Below are positions 31,592 to 40,592 of a stretch of 41,400 bases of DNA, piece by piece. Each line of letters begins with the position of its first letter. Position 1 is the stretch's first letter. Under the pieces are notes generated by a model that was not told the DNA's origin, did not search any database, and saw only the letters and a program-made list of their open reading frames with translations. The translations under genes and the position numbers were made by a program. Source of the DNA: Chloroflexota bacterium (GTDB lineage: Bacteria; Chloroflexota; Dehalococcoidia; UBA2979); NCBI GenBank assembly GCA_002707835.1, contig PANZ01000012.1, positions 8,320-49,719 of the forward strand, written 5' to 3'.

Positions 31592-33175
31592 TTACACAAT
31601 CGTACCTTCAGTTGGTTGACCATATTGATCTCTCAAATCATTTTTTAGAACTTTCCCAAGGTGGTTACGAGGTAATTCATCAACCCATTGGTACAATGCA
31701 GGAGCCTTATATGAAGCTAATCGAGACTTAACATAGTCCGTCAAATCAGTTTCAGAAGGCTTTATATTATCTGTTGATAAAACAACTATAGCCTTAACAA
31801 CCTCACCCCATTCAGTATCTTTCACCCCAATTACAGCTGCCTCAGATATCGCATCATGATCTTCTAAAACATTTTCAATTTCGGCAGTAGAAATATTTTC
31901 CCCACCACGTATGACCATATCTTTCAGTCTGCCTGTGATGAATAAATATCCACCTACATCAATTTTACCAAGATCACCCGTATGCAACCATCCATCATGA
32001 ATTGTTGCGCCGGTATCATCTTCTCTCTTATTATAGCCTTTCATAACACGGTCCCCGCGAATACATATCTCACCTTCTTGATCATCAGGAAGAATAGAGC
32101 CATCGGGTGACTTTATTGCAATATCCATATCAGTCATCGGACGACCAACAGAACGCAAACGTTGTAATTTCAGTTCATTCTGTTCCTCAGTGCCATCAAG
32201 GCGATGATCTTCAGGACTAAGGAAGGTCATAGAACCAGTAGCTTCCGTTTGACCATATGCATTCATAAGATCAACACCCTGAGGAGGGAAAACATCAACA
32301 GCCTGTCTCACTACCTCATAAGGCATCGGAGCAGCACCATATGTGATAAGTCGTAATGAAGAGAGATCGTAAGATGAAAAATTTTCTACTTCCATGATGC
32401 GCTTTAACATTGTTGGAACAAGAAAAGCATGAGTAACTTTCTCATCTTGCACCATCTGTAGCCATCCTTCTGGTGTGAATTGAGGAAGGATAGCAAGACG
32501 ACGACCTGAAAAAATAGTACTCATCATCGTGGTAGCACCAGCAATATGATAAAAAGGTACGGCTACTAAAACCACTTCCTGATCAACTGTAGGATCTGCC
32601 GGAGATTGGGTGTTGACTACAAGCGCAGTCAATGCCTGGTAGGATAAAACGACGCCTTTTGGAAGAGATGTTGTTCCTGAAGTATAGATTAAAAGTGTTG
32701 GGTCTCCATCATCTATATCGACAAAAACTGGAATATCTTCCGCACCTGAACGAATATCTGCAATTGATTCACACTCTGGCGGAGTAAAATCAATACCAAT
32801 TACATTTTCAACGCCATCTATTGAATCTTTAACTTCTTCATAAATTGGCCAATAACGCTCAGCAATAAACAAAGTAGCAATATCTGCCTCATTAACCATA
32901 TGGGTAATTTCTTCGGTTTTAGCACGAAAATTTAATGGAACTAAAGTTGCGCCTACAGTTGCAGCAGCATAATAAATCTCTACAAAGTCAGGGCTATTGA
33001 CAGCCATTACACCAACATTAGCACCTTTGCCGACTCCAAGATCTTGAAAAGCATTGGCTAATTTATTCACATTCGACTGCAATTCAAAATATGCAATATG
33101 GTTATTCTGATCAGCCAAAGCGGTTCGATCAGGCACTATAGCAGACGAAATAGTAAGAAATTCAGCTGTATTCAT
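31592..33175 (-). CDS. AMP-forming acyl-CoA synthetase/ligase
   Basis: LLIYTSGTTSLPKGVVLSYQAL, VPFYHIAG, AYGQTEATGSMTFLSP, DGWLHTGDLGKIDVGGYLFITGRLKDMVIRGGENIS. Confidence 0.95.
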   Translation of the reverse strand: MNTAEFLTISSAIVPDRTALADQNNHIAYFELQSNVNKLANAFQDLGVGKGANVGVMAVNSPDFVEIYYAAATVGATLVPLNFRAKTEEITHMVNEADIATLFIAERYWPIYEEVKDSIDGVENVIGIDFTPPECESIADIRSGAEDIPVFVDIDDGDPTLLIYTSGTTSLPKGVVLSYQALTALVVNTQSPADPTVDQEVVLVAVPFYHIAGATTMMSTIFSGRRLAILPQFTPEGWLQMVQDEKVTHAFLVPTMLKRIMEVENFSSYDLSSLRLITYGAAPMPYEVVRQAVDVFPPQGVDLMNAYGQTEATGSMTFLSPEDHRLDGTEEQNELKLQRLRSVGRPMTDMDIAIKSPDGSILPDDQEGEICIRGDRVMKGYNKREDDTGATIHDGWLHTGDLGKIDVGGYLFITGRLKDMVIRGGENISTAEIENVLEDHDAISEAAVIGVKDTEWGEVVKAIVVLSTDNIKPSETDLTDYVKSRLASYKAPALYQWVDELPRNHLGKVLKNDLRDQYGQPTEGTIV

Positions 33176-33386
33176 AGCGATCCTCCCACCGTTATTCAAA
33201 CGGACGCTATAATCAAATCAAAAAAATACGGAAAGTTCCATTCGCTTTTCATACATTTATATAATATGAAAACTCCAAAAGACTACATTAAGTCTCTCAA
33301 CGAAACAAATCAATCCTATAATTACATCATTATTTTTAGCAATAATAATCGTATACGTTTCATTACATTACTAATTCAATGCTTTA

Positions 33387-33902
33387 TCATCTATTTAAAA
33401 TTGTAATGACTTCAACCCAGACATGCAGAATACCTTCCTCATCTCTCTTATAGGTCACCTGTGGAGTTCTTAACGGATAATTAGCGCCACTTATAGCGTC
33501 TCCAGTTAATGCCCACACACTATCTGAACAATGATCCAAAAATACTCCTGGAATACTTAAGGGGTTTTTAGAAACACCACGTGTATCTTGTATATCATAA
33601 ATGACATTGCATCCACTTTTCTCATTACGACCATCTATTGCACGTATACGACCATCTTCCATGCCAATAATATAAAAGTTCATCTCATCAAGAGTAATTA
33701 TTTGCCCTATCGCAAATTGTTCAATAGGCCCTGCATCAAATTGATATACATCAATTTGAGGATCTGCGACTATTTCGCCCCACAAGAAAATTAAAACTGT
33801 CAAAACTGAAATAGCAACGAGTGCGATAGGACCAAAAGAGGACTGAGAATTAGACATTGGATTAAATGACTTGTGTGAGTTTTTTTCTTCATCATTATGC
33901 AT
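33387..33902 (-). CDS. Membrane-anchored degenerate Rieske-like protein
   Basis: One N-terminal TM; FAIGQIITLDEMNFYIIGMEDGRIRAID...SGCNVIYD...VFLDHCSDSVWALTGDAISGANYPLRTPQV aligns by eye with the Rieske fold but lacks the CxH and CxxH ligands. Confidence 0.55.
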   Translation of the reverse strand: MHNDEEKNSHKSFNPMSNSQSSFGPIALVAISVLTVLIFLWGEIVADPQIDVYQFDAGPIEQFAIGQIITLDEMNFYIIGMEDGRIRAIDGRNEKSGCNVIYDIQDTRGVSKNPLSIPGVFLDHCSDSVWALTGDAISGANYPLRTPQVTYKRDEEGILHVWVEVITILNR

Positions 33903-33927
33903 AAGTCTATTTATTAACCTCGAATCT

Positions 33928-34659
33928 TTACTTACTCAAAATATTCGATAATCTCACCCGAGCTTCATAAACTAACCCTTCAGAAATTTCCATTTCACTA
34001 CTACTACATATAGCTCTCTTAACAGCACGCACCACATTTGGATTCATATGAGAAATCTCTAGAGCCAAATCAATTGCTAATTGTAAATAGTGGGAACGAT
34101 CAGTTAAGTATTGAACCAGTCCAATTTGATAGGCTTTCTCTGCATTGATTGGGTTGCCAGAAGCAATTATCAAGTTTGAATCAGTAGCATTAATGTGACG
34201 CGGTAGGGTTTGAGTACCGCCAGCCGATGGAATATAGCCCAACTTAACTTCAGGCAAGGCAAAAGAGGCATTGTATTCTGCCACACGCAAATCACAATAT
34301 AAAGCCATTTCCAGACCGGCACCAAATGAAAATCCTTGAAGCGCTACAACTAGTGGCGTATCAAGAGATTGCATCAAATTCCATAAATCACGATTTTCTC
34401 TGGCTGACCGTGCTGATATTATAGAAGGTGCAGTACCAAATTCTGTTATATCAGCTCCTGCAGAAAATGCTCTATCACCGGCACCATACAAAACAGCAGA
34501 TTTAATGGAGACATCGTCCCTGATTAGCAATAGATATTGCCACAACTCATCACGCATTGTCGTATTCAGAGCATTCAAACTTTCAGGGCGATTAAGCCTT
34601 AAGATTAATACGTCCTCCTGACGCTCTGCATCGATAAAATTAGGCAAAACGACCTCCAC
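33928..34659 (-). CDS. Enoyl-CoA hydratase/isomerase (crotonase) family, copy 1
   Basis: ALNTTMRDELWQYL, DRAFSAGADITEF, LQGFSFGAGLEMALYCDLRVAEYNASFALPEVKLGYIPSAGGTQTLPR; both catalytic Glu positions kept. Confidence 0.93.
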   Translation of the reverse strand: MEVVLPNFIDAERQEDVLILRLNRPESLNALNTTMRDELWQYLLLIRDDVSIKSAVLYGAGDRAFSAGADITEFGTAPSIISARSARENRDLWNLMQSLDTPLVVALQGFSFGAGLEMALYCDLRVAEYNASFALPEVKLGYIPSAGGTQTLPRHINATDSNLIIASGNPINAEKAYQIGLVQYLTDRSHYLQLAIDLALEISHMNPNVVRAVKRAICSSSEMEISEGLVYEARVRLSNILSK

Positions 34660-34670
34660 AGATTAGTAAA

Positions 34671-34913
34671 TTAGGAAGCCCAATCAGGTTTCTTAATCGC
34701 ACTTACTTCACTGCGTGTGTGTTCACGTTCTAATTCAGCGTTGATCTTGTCACCTAAAAGCTGCATCGCATGAGATCCTGGAGACATTTCGGTTCGCCAT
34801 CTACGAATCGTAGCTTTATCCTGCTTGCTAAGATTTATCTCTACAATCTTATCTACAACAGCATCAAACATTGTCGTCGACTCTTCTACTGTAAATTCTA
34901 CTTTCATGACCAA
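34671..34913 (-). CDS. Small conserved-looking protein, paralogue 1
   Basis: 80 aa; shares I-x(n)-LS-x(5)-I-x2-WR-x(5)-G-x2-AM pattern with the neighbouring ORF; start overlaps the stop of that ORF by about 10 nt. Confidence 0.75.
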   Translation of the reverse strand: MVMKVEFTVEESTTMFDAVVDKIVEINLSKQDKATIRRWRTEMSPGSHAMQLLGDKINAELEREHTRSEVSAIKKPDWAS

Positions 34914-35167
34914 CGCCCCGTCTCGGAAACTTTCACTTTACCTTTTGTTCGCATCATTCTGGTTGTACGCTCATCTACATAATTACCAATACGCTCATTC
35001 AGGAAAACTGTGAAATCATCCATCGCACTAGTACCTAAATTTCTGTCACGCCTCCACTCTTCGATTAATTTGCGACCTTTTGGAGACAAATCAACATGAT
35101 CCAATATCTGCGCACTCACTAAAGTGACCAAAATATGCGCATCATCAGAATTCAATATCACATTCAT
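34904..35167 (-). CDS. Small conserved-looking protein, paralogue 2
   Basis: 87 aa; DLSPKGRKLIEEWRRDRNLGTSAMDDF matches NLSKQDKATIRRWRTEMSPGSHAMQLL of the next ORF. Confidence 0.75.
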   Translation of the reverse strand: MNVILNSDDAHILVTLVSAQILDHVDLSPKGRKLIEEWRRDRNLGTSAMDDFTVFLNERIGNYVDERTTRMMRTKGKVKVSETGRWS

Positions 35168-35204
35168 TTTTTATTCCTCTCAAAATCAAAACGTAACTTT
35201 ATCA

Positions 35205-35963
35205 CTATCTGTTTTTAAATACAGGATCTCTTTTTTCCATGAAGGCAGCTACACCTTCAGCACGATCTTCAGTAGTTTGTAAAATCACAGTCAAATCTAA
35301 TTCTGTTTGAAGACCTTCTGATAGACCAATTTCACTTCCACGAAGTATCGCTTCTTTAGCGAAACGAGTAGCGATAGGTCCACGTGAAGCAATAATTTTA
35401 GCAATCTCCTTAGCCTTTAAATCTAATCTCTCTTCATCAATTAGTTCAGAAACTAAACCAATACGTAATGCTTCATCTGCATTGATTTGCTCTCCTGTGA
35501 GTAGCATACGTAAGGCGTTGGACCTACCTATTGCCCGTGGCAAACGTTGTGTAGCACCAGCTAAAGGAACATAGCCCATCTTAGTTTCGGGAAATGCAAA
35601 TAATGAATTAGTAGCAGCAATTCGTATATCACACGAAAGTGCTAGTTCTAAGCCAGCACTTAAAATAGAACCAGACATAGCAACAATTACTGGCTGTTTG
35701 ATATTAGCAATTGCAGTAAATGCTGACCCGACAGCAATCTGATCTTCAGGCGCCATATTAAGTATTTCGTGTGACCATCCTTTAGCAAATGAAGAATTCA
35801 GAGAGTGAATTACTACAGCATATATATTCTCTACATCCATATTAATAGCTGAAGCGTGTTCAATTAACTCACTTAAGGATTCCCAATCAAAGCAATCTTC
35901 TGTTAATTCCAAAGAGATTATGGCAATGTGATCTTCATAGGTAATATTTATAGACACATGCAA
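35205..35963 (-). CDS. Enoyl-CoA hydratase/isomerase (crotonase) family, copy 2
   Basis: VIVAMSGSILSAGLELALSCDIRIAATNSLFAFPETKMGYVPLAGATQRLPRAIG, DEALRIGLVSELI. Confidence 0.92.
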   Translation of the reverse strand: MHVSINITYEDHIAIISLELTEDCFDWESLSELIEHASAINMDVENIYAVVIHSLNSSFAKGWSHEILNMAPEDQIAVGSAFTAIANIKQPVIVAMSGSILSAGLELALSCDIRIAATNSLFAFPETKMGYVPLAGATQRLPRAIGRSNALRMLLTGEQINADEALRIGLVSELIDEERLDLKAKEIAKIIASRGPIATRFAKEAILRGSEIGLSEGLQTELDLTVILQTTEDRAEGVAAFMEKRDPVFKNR

Positions 35964-36125
35964 TCCTGACCGATAAAACTTTTATTATCTTATATGACAT
36001 CATACTGAGTATTATCAAAAATAAGATACCTAATATCAAAATTATTATGTTAACAACTTCTATTATCTGATTCTTCGAATAATGAGGATATTCAGGTAAT
36101 ATGAATCTCAGGAAAGAGGACAGAT

Positions 36126-36545
36126 ATGAGATTTCATCGAAGCGATCTACCTGGAATAATTTTTGCCATCCTAGCTCCCGCCGGAATGATGCTTCTACTT
36201 TTAGCTTCTTACGAAATTTGGGACCATCATGGCACACCCTTGTTAGGAATGTTAGCGGGTAATATAGCTATCGGTGCAGGTCTTTTAGCTGCTTTCAGTC
36301 GATTTATTCATAAATGGGGTATGATCATTGTCTCTTTGTTACTAATAGTCCTTTCTGTCATTGCTGTACTAACTTTTCAACAACTTGAAAACACTTCTAA
36401 TATCTATTACACACTACTAAAGTGGGTTGGAGTATTTGGATTTTTAGGCTTTAATGTTTCAGTAATCCTCCAGTTTCTTAACAATGGATTAGAGCCGGCA
36501 TTAAATAGAAGAGATGAACGCTTAGCCGCAAAAGACAATTCATAA
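36126..36545 (+). CDS. Small membrane protein of unknown function (about 4 TM)
   Basis: 139 aa with four hydrophobic segments; RBS-like AGGAAAGAGGA upstream of ATG. Confidence 0.65.
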   Translation: MRFHRSDLPGIIFAILAPAGMMLLLLASYEIWDHHGTPLLGMLAGNIAIGAGLLAAFSRFIHKWGMIIVSLLLIVLSVIAVLTFQQLENTSNIYYTLLKWVGVFGFLGFNVSVILQFLNNGLEPALNRRDERLAAKDNS

Positions 36546-36592
36546 AGGACTAATCCATTACAACACTATCTCCAGAAACATCTGCACTATAC

Positions 36593-37492
36593 ATGGCTGC
36601 TGAATGGATGAGCCATCACTATTTTCGTACTTTTCATATTCTCGATGAAAAATCTGAAATACATGATGCGATTCTTAAGCAAAGAAATTTTAGTGTTGGC
36701 GTCACTATTGCTAAATTGTGGGGAAATGATGATTATGTAAATTCAATTGATGATTATTCAAATTTACTGAATACAGAAATAGAAGAGGATGGTGGTTATA
36801 ATATTTGGATTCCTCCTCGAGTAAATATTAACGATCGTGCATTATCAAATCCTGACCTCAATACAACACTGTTAAATGGAATAAAGCATCTTTCTCCAGG
36901 TGAGCGGCGTGAAGTAAGAATTCCCACTTCAGTCAAACTAGCCAAATTAGAAAATGATGGAGCATATGTTTCGGTAACTGGTGGCTTATCTAACGAATGG
37001 ACAACAATTTCTGAAGGGATTGAAGGAGCATTCCATCTCGATTCTCGAGAAATATATAGAACTCCTGATGAAAGTGCAGAACTTGATGTGATTTTGTCTC
37101 AAATAAGGGATAAAGCCAGCATGCTAAAAGTAGAAGAATTAACAATTATTCCAGTACATGATTATTGGGTCGTCTCACGGCTACAAACTGAAGCACCAGA
37201 AGGCATTTCTGTCATTAGCACTCCCCCACAAATTGATTTAATTGAAGGATCATATATTCGTAGAGAGCTACGCCAACAAATCGCTCGAGCCACCAAACAA
37301 GTAACGACTGAATCTACAGATTTGTCTTTATTAATTCTTTTAACTAGTGTCACACATATGAAGGATGAACTATTCACTACCTCGCTAAAGAGCATGAACC
37401 CTCAACTTTATGGCAACTTAGACCTCATATTACTTGTTACGGATGGATCAGTTAGGCAAATCTTAAAACCAAGATCGTTACCATGGGAATAA
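36593..37492 (+). CDS. Protein of unknown function; true start may be upstream at an ATT (36557)
   Basis: 299-aa ORF following the small membrane protein on the same strand; no family recognised. Confidence 0.65.
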   Translation: MAAEWMSHHYFRTFHILDEKSEIHDAILKQRNFSVGVTIAKLWGNDDYVNSIDDYSNLLNTEIEEDGGYNIWIPPRVNINDRALSNPDLNTTLLNGIKHLSPGERREVRIPTSVKLAKLENDGAYVSVTGGLSNEWTTISEGIEGAFHLDSREIYRTPDESAELDVILSQIRDKASMLKVEELTIIPVHDYWVVSRLQTEAPEGISVISTPPQIDLIEGSYIRRELRQQIARATKQVTTESTDLSLLILLTSVTHMKDELFTTSLKSMNPQLYGNLDLILLVTDGSVRQILKPRSLPWE

Positions 37493-37495
37493 TAA

Positions 37496-38104
37496 CTACC
37501 TTTGAGAATGATCTTCTATATCAGTAACTATTAATTCTTGAGAAATTGACACAACATATGTTCCTGAAAGTTTGTCATGAAGCGTTTGAGATTTACGATC
37601 CCATTTTGCCCACAAATAACCTAGTAAAAAAATGTTACGACTAACAAATGCACCTGCGGTCCTGACGAGACCATAAGTCAATCCAGGAGGTAAACCATCT
37701 TCTCGGACTATTCTGAGTCCAACATATTTTTTACCAGGAGACCATCCACGAGGATTGAAAATACAACCATAGCCAATACGCAATAATGATGAGGCAGCCG
37801 TTACCTGTGTAGCAACTATTGGAGATTCATAACGAAACACAACTGCCAATATAATCCAGATAATAAAAAGTAAAGACATTACTAAAAGTTCATCAATAAG
37901 AAAGGCCACAAGCCTCCGACGGAAGGGCGCAAGAGGATACAAACCTGATGATTTTGCTAAATCTGGTTTATAGTTGTCGGCAGATAAAAATCGAATATCA
38001 GAAGGATCTTCTCCAGACAAAGAACCATCACCAGACCACTCTGGACCAGGAGTGCCAAGAATATGTCTCATGGAAAATTCTTTACTAGCATCCAAAACCA
38101 TCAA
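37496..38104 (-). CDS. RDD family membrane protein
   Basis: APFRRRLVAFLIDELLVMSLLFIIW, FNPRGWSPGKKYVGLRIVREDGLPPGLTYGLVRTAG. Confidence 0.88.
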   Translation of the reverse strand: MMVLDASKEFSMRHILGTPGPEWSGDGSLSGEDPSDIRFLSADNYKPDLAKSSGLYPLAPFRRRLVAFLIDELLVMSLLFIIWIILAVVFRYESPIVATQVTAASSLLRIGYGCIFNPRGWSPGKKYVGLRIVREDGLPPGLTYGLVRTAGAFVSRNIFLLGYLWAKWDRKSQTLHDKLSGTYVVSISQELIVTDIEDHSQR

Positions 38105-38109
38105 TTAAT

Positions 38110-38874
38110 TCATGCATGAACACTTATCGCACCATCGACCACTATCATCTCTGAATCCACAAAATCACTACTATCAGAAGACAAATAAACCAGCGTACCT
38201 TGTAGATCTGTAGATGTACCTAACCGACGAACAGGAATATATTTTTCTAAAATTTCTCGTAAAGCATCATCTTGCTGAGGACCAGGTAAATCACTATAAA
38301 AACCTAATCCAAGTGCATTAACTGTGACTCCTTGCCTAATCCATTCGATACCTAACGATCTTGTAAAACCTAAGATCGATCCTTGGGTAGCGGAAAAAAC
38401 TGCACAATTTGGAACGCCTCTATCTGCCAAAATAGAAACCACATTAATGACCTTGCCTTTTCCACGAGCAAGCATTTTTCTACCTATCACTGAAGTTGGT
38501 ATTAAAGTGCTCTGCACATTGTTTGAAAAAAGATCATTAGCTTCATCCGTTGAAAATTCTAAAAAAGGTTTAATGACTGCCGTATGAGTAGCATTGACCA
38601 AAACATCAATAGGTCCAATGTTTGTTTCAAGTTCTACAATCTTTTGATCTAACTGAGTTTCATTTGTTAAATCAACCTTAAGTGCTTCTCCAGTTACTCC
38701 AATTGACCAGCATTCATTTAGAATTGAATTAGCCATTACTTCTTGATCTTCGTTATCAGAAGTAGTTGTTAAAGATACATTGGCTCCAGCTTCTGCTAAT
38801 CCCACTGCAAATGCTCGTTGCAAAGGACTGATAGCACCTGTCACAAGACAATGCTTACCTTCTAAACTAAACAT
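38110..38874 (-). CDS. Short-chain dehydrogenase/reductase, divergent
   Basis: KHCLVTGAISPLQRAFAVGLAEAGANV; Rossmann start is VTGAISPLQRA rather than TGxxxGxG; C-terminal LQGTLVYLSSDSSDFVDSEMIVVDG. Confidence 0.88.
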   Translation of the reverse strand: MFSLEGKHCLVTGAISPLQRAFAVGLAEAGANVSLTTTSDNEDQEVMANSILNECWSIGVTGEALKVDLTNETQLDQKIVELETNIGPIDVLVNATHTAVIKPFLEFSTDEANDLFSNNVQSTLIPTSVIGRKMLARGKGKVINVVSILADRGVPNCAVFSATQGSILGFTRSLGIEWIRQGVTVNALGLGFYSDLPGPQQDDALREILEKYIPVRRLGTSTDLQGTLVYLSSDSSDFVDSEMIVVDGAISVHA

Positions 38875-38922
38875 AATATGTCCTTTCTAAATCCATAATT
38901 AATATATTTCCGATACAAGTGT

Positions 38923-39711
38923 CTATTGACTTGGAGCAATACCTGCGGGAGTCACACCAGCAGCAATGGCACCACCATCAATTAATACTGTTTCACCAGA
39001 CAAATCCTCTGAAGCTTCTGAGGCTAAAAACACTGCGAGAGGTCCCATTTCATTCATAAATCCAAATCTTCCCGCAGCTTGCATTTGACCACGTGCTTCA
39101 GTTTCGGGGCCTAATTCATGAGGAAATGCACCTGGTGCAATACATGAAACACGAATACCATCACGTGCGTATGTCATCGCTAAGCATTTAGTTAGTGATA
39201 TTATCCCGGCTTTTGCAATGGGATACATAAACTGATTTCTTCCCCCGCGATAACCCCATCCAGAGGCGACGTTAATTATTCTTCCTGATCGATGGTCCAC
39301 CATATGTTCAATTATTGAACGAGAACAAAAAAATGCAGAAGATAAATTTACATCCATTCCTGAATGCCAATCTTCATCAGTGAGTTCAGGTAATGTCTTA
39401 CCGCGACCGGCTCCACCACCTCCTGCATTATTTATCAAAATATCTATTTGCCCAAAATGCGATATTGCCGATTGAACCATCGTATGCACTGCATTTGAAT
39501 CAGTAACATCAGTTGGTAAAGACAAAAATTCTTGCCCTTTCTCTCTAACCATTTCTGCTGTTTCTTCTAAAGGTTCAGTCCTTCTGCCAACACCTACAAT
39601 ATTCGAACCAGCTGTAGCCAAAGCAAGTGCCATCTCTCGGCCCAAATTACTACCGGAGCCTGTCACGATGGCTACTTTACCCTCAAGCTGAAATTGATCT
39701 AATACCGTCAT
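38923..39711 (-). CDS. Short-chain dehydrogenase/reductase
   Basis: KVAIVTGSGSNLGREMALALATAGSNIVGVGRR, LINNAGGGGAG, VASGWGYRGGRNQFMYPIAKAG, CIAPGAFPHEL. Confidence 0.94.
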   Translation of the reverse strand: MTVLDQFQLEGKVAIVTGSGSNLGREMALALATAGSNIVGVGRRTEPLEETAEMVREKGQEFLSLPTDVTDSNAVHTMVQSAISHFGQIDILINNAGGGGAGRGKTLPELTDEDWHSGMDVNLSSAFFCSRSIIEHMVDHRSGRIINVASGWGYRGGRNQFMYPIAKAGIISLTKCLAMTYARDGIRVSCIAPGAFPHELGPETEARGQMQAAGRFGFMNEMGPLAVFLASEASEDLSGETVLIDGGAIAAGVTPAGIAPSQ

Positions 39712-39750
39712 AATATTTCCCTACCCTAAAACTATTAACACCTTTGGCCA

Positions 39751-40584
39751 TTAACTCATGGTATATGCAATAACTAATAAGCCAAGAACAATTCTATACC
39801 AAACAAAAGGCCATAACGTTCCATTTTGCAAATATCGCAACAAAAATCGAATAACAATAATACCAACAAGACAAGAAATTAAACTGCCAGCAATCAAAAC
39901 CGACAAATTTATAGATTCATTATTTTGCTGGGTTTCAAAAAATCTTAATAAACTTGCTCCTATTACTGCGGGGGTAGACAACAAAAAGGAAAATCGTGCA
40001 GCGTTGACACGATCAAAACCCAATATTCGAGCTGCGCCAATCGTCATCCCTGATCTAGAAACACCTGGAATAAAACTTATTGCTTGGAAAATACCTATCC
40101 AAAGTGCATTACTTAGATGGATATCTTCTAATTTCTTTCTACTCTCTCCTAAGCGATCCATAAGCCCAATCAATAAACCAAAAACGATCAAAGAAACACC
40201 CACTACTAGGGGTTGACGTAAATTTTGTTCAATTAAATCCTGAAAAACAAATCCAACTACTACAACAGGAATTGTAGCTATTACTATCCAAATTAGTAGT
40301 AGCGAATGAGCATTCCATTTTCTAAGTACAAGGCCATGGTCCGCAATGTCATAAAAAACAGAGTGGAAAATATTCTGCCAATCTCTCCAAAAGAACAAAA
40401 TAACCGCAACTGATGTTCCGACATGCAAAGCAACATCAAAGGTAAGTGAGTTATTTTGTTCATCAAAATGCACAAACTCTCTCATTACGACAAGATGCCC
40501 TGATGATGAAACAGGTAAGAATTCTGTTACTGCCTGAATGATACCCATAATGACGGCACGTAACAGATCAGTTAATTCAAACAT
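39751..40584 (-). CDS. uppP: Undecaprenyl-diphosphatase UppP (BacA)
   Basis: IMGIIQAVTEFLPVSSSGHLVVMREF, GIFQAISFIPGVSRSGMTIGAARILGFDRVNAARFSFLLSTPAVIGA. Confidence 0.97.
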   Translation of the reverse strand: MFELTDLLRAVIMGIIQAVTEFLPVSSSGHLVVMREFVHFDEQNNSLTFDVALHVGTSVAVILFFWRDWQNIFHSVFYDIADHGLVLRKWNAHSLLLIWIVIATIPVVVVGFVFQDLIEQNLRQPLVVGVSLIVFGLLIGLMDRLGESRKKLEDIHLSNALWIGIFQAISFIPGVSRSGMTIGAARILGFDRVNAARFSFLLSTPAVIGASLLRFFETQQNNESINLSVLIAGSLISCLVGIIVIRFLLRYLQNGTLWPFVWYRIVLGLLVIAYTMS

Positions 40585-40592
40585 GCATCACC

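Noticed and set aside
33098-33406. Plus-strand 102-aa ORF
   Set aside because: Antisense to the acyl-CoA synthetase 5' end and extends through AT-rich intergenic sequence; no support.
35935-36237. Minus-strand 100-aa ORF
   Set aside because: Overlaps the start of the plus-strand membrane protein and the 5' end of ECH copy 2; composition looks like translated intergenic DNA.
39758-40216. Plus-strand 152-aa ORF
   Set aside because: Fully antisense to uppP, which has unmistakable motifs.
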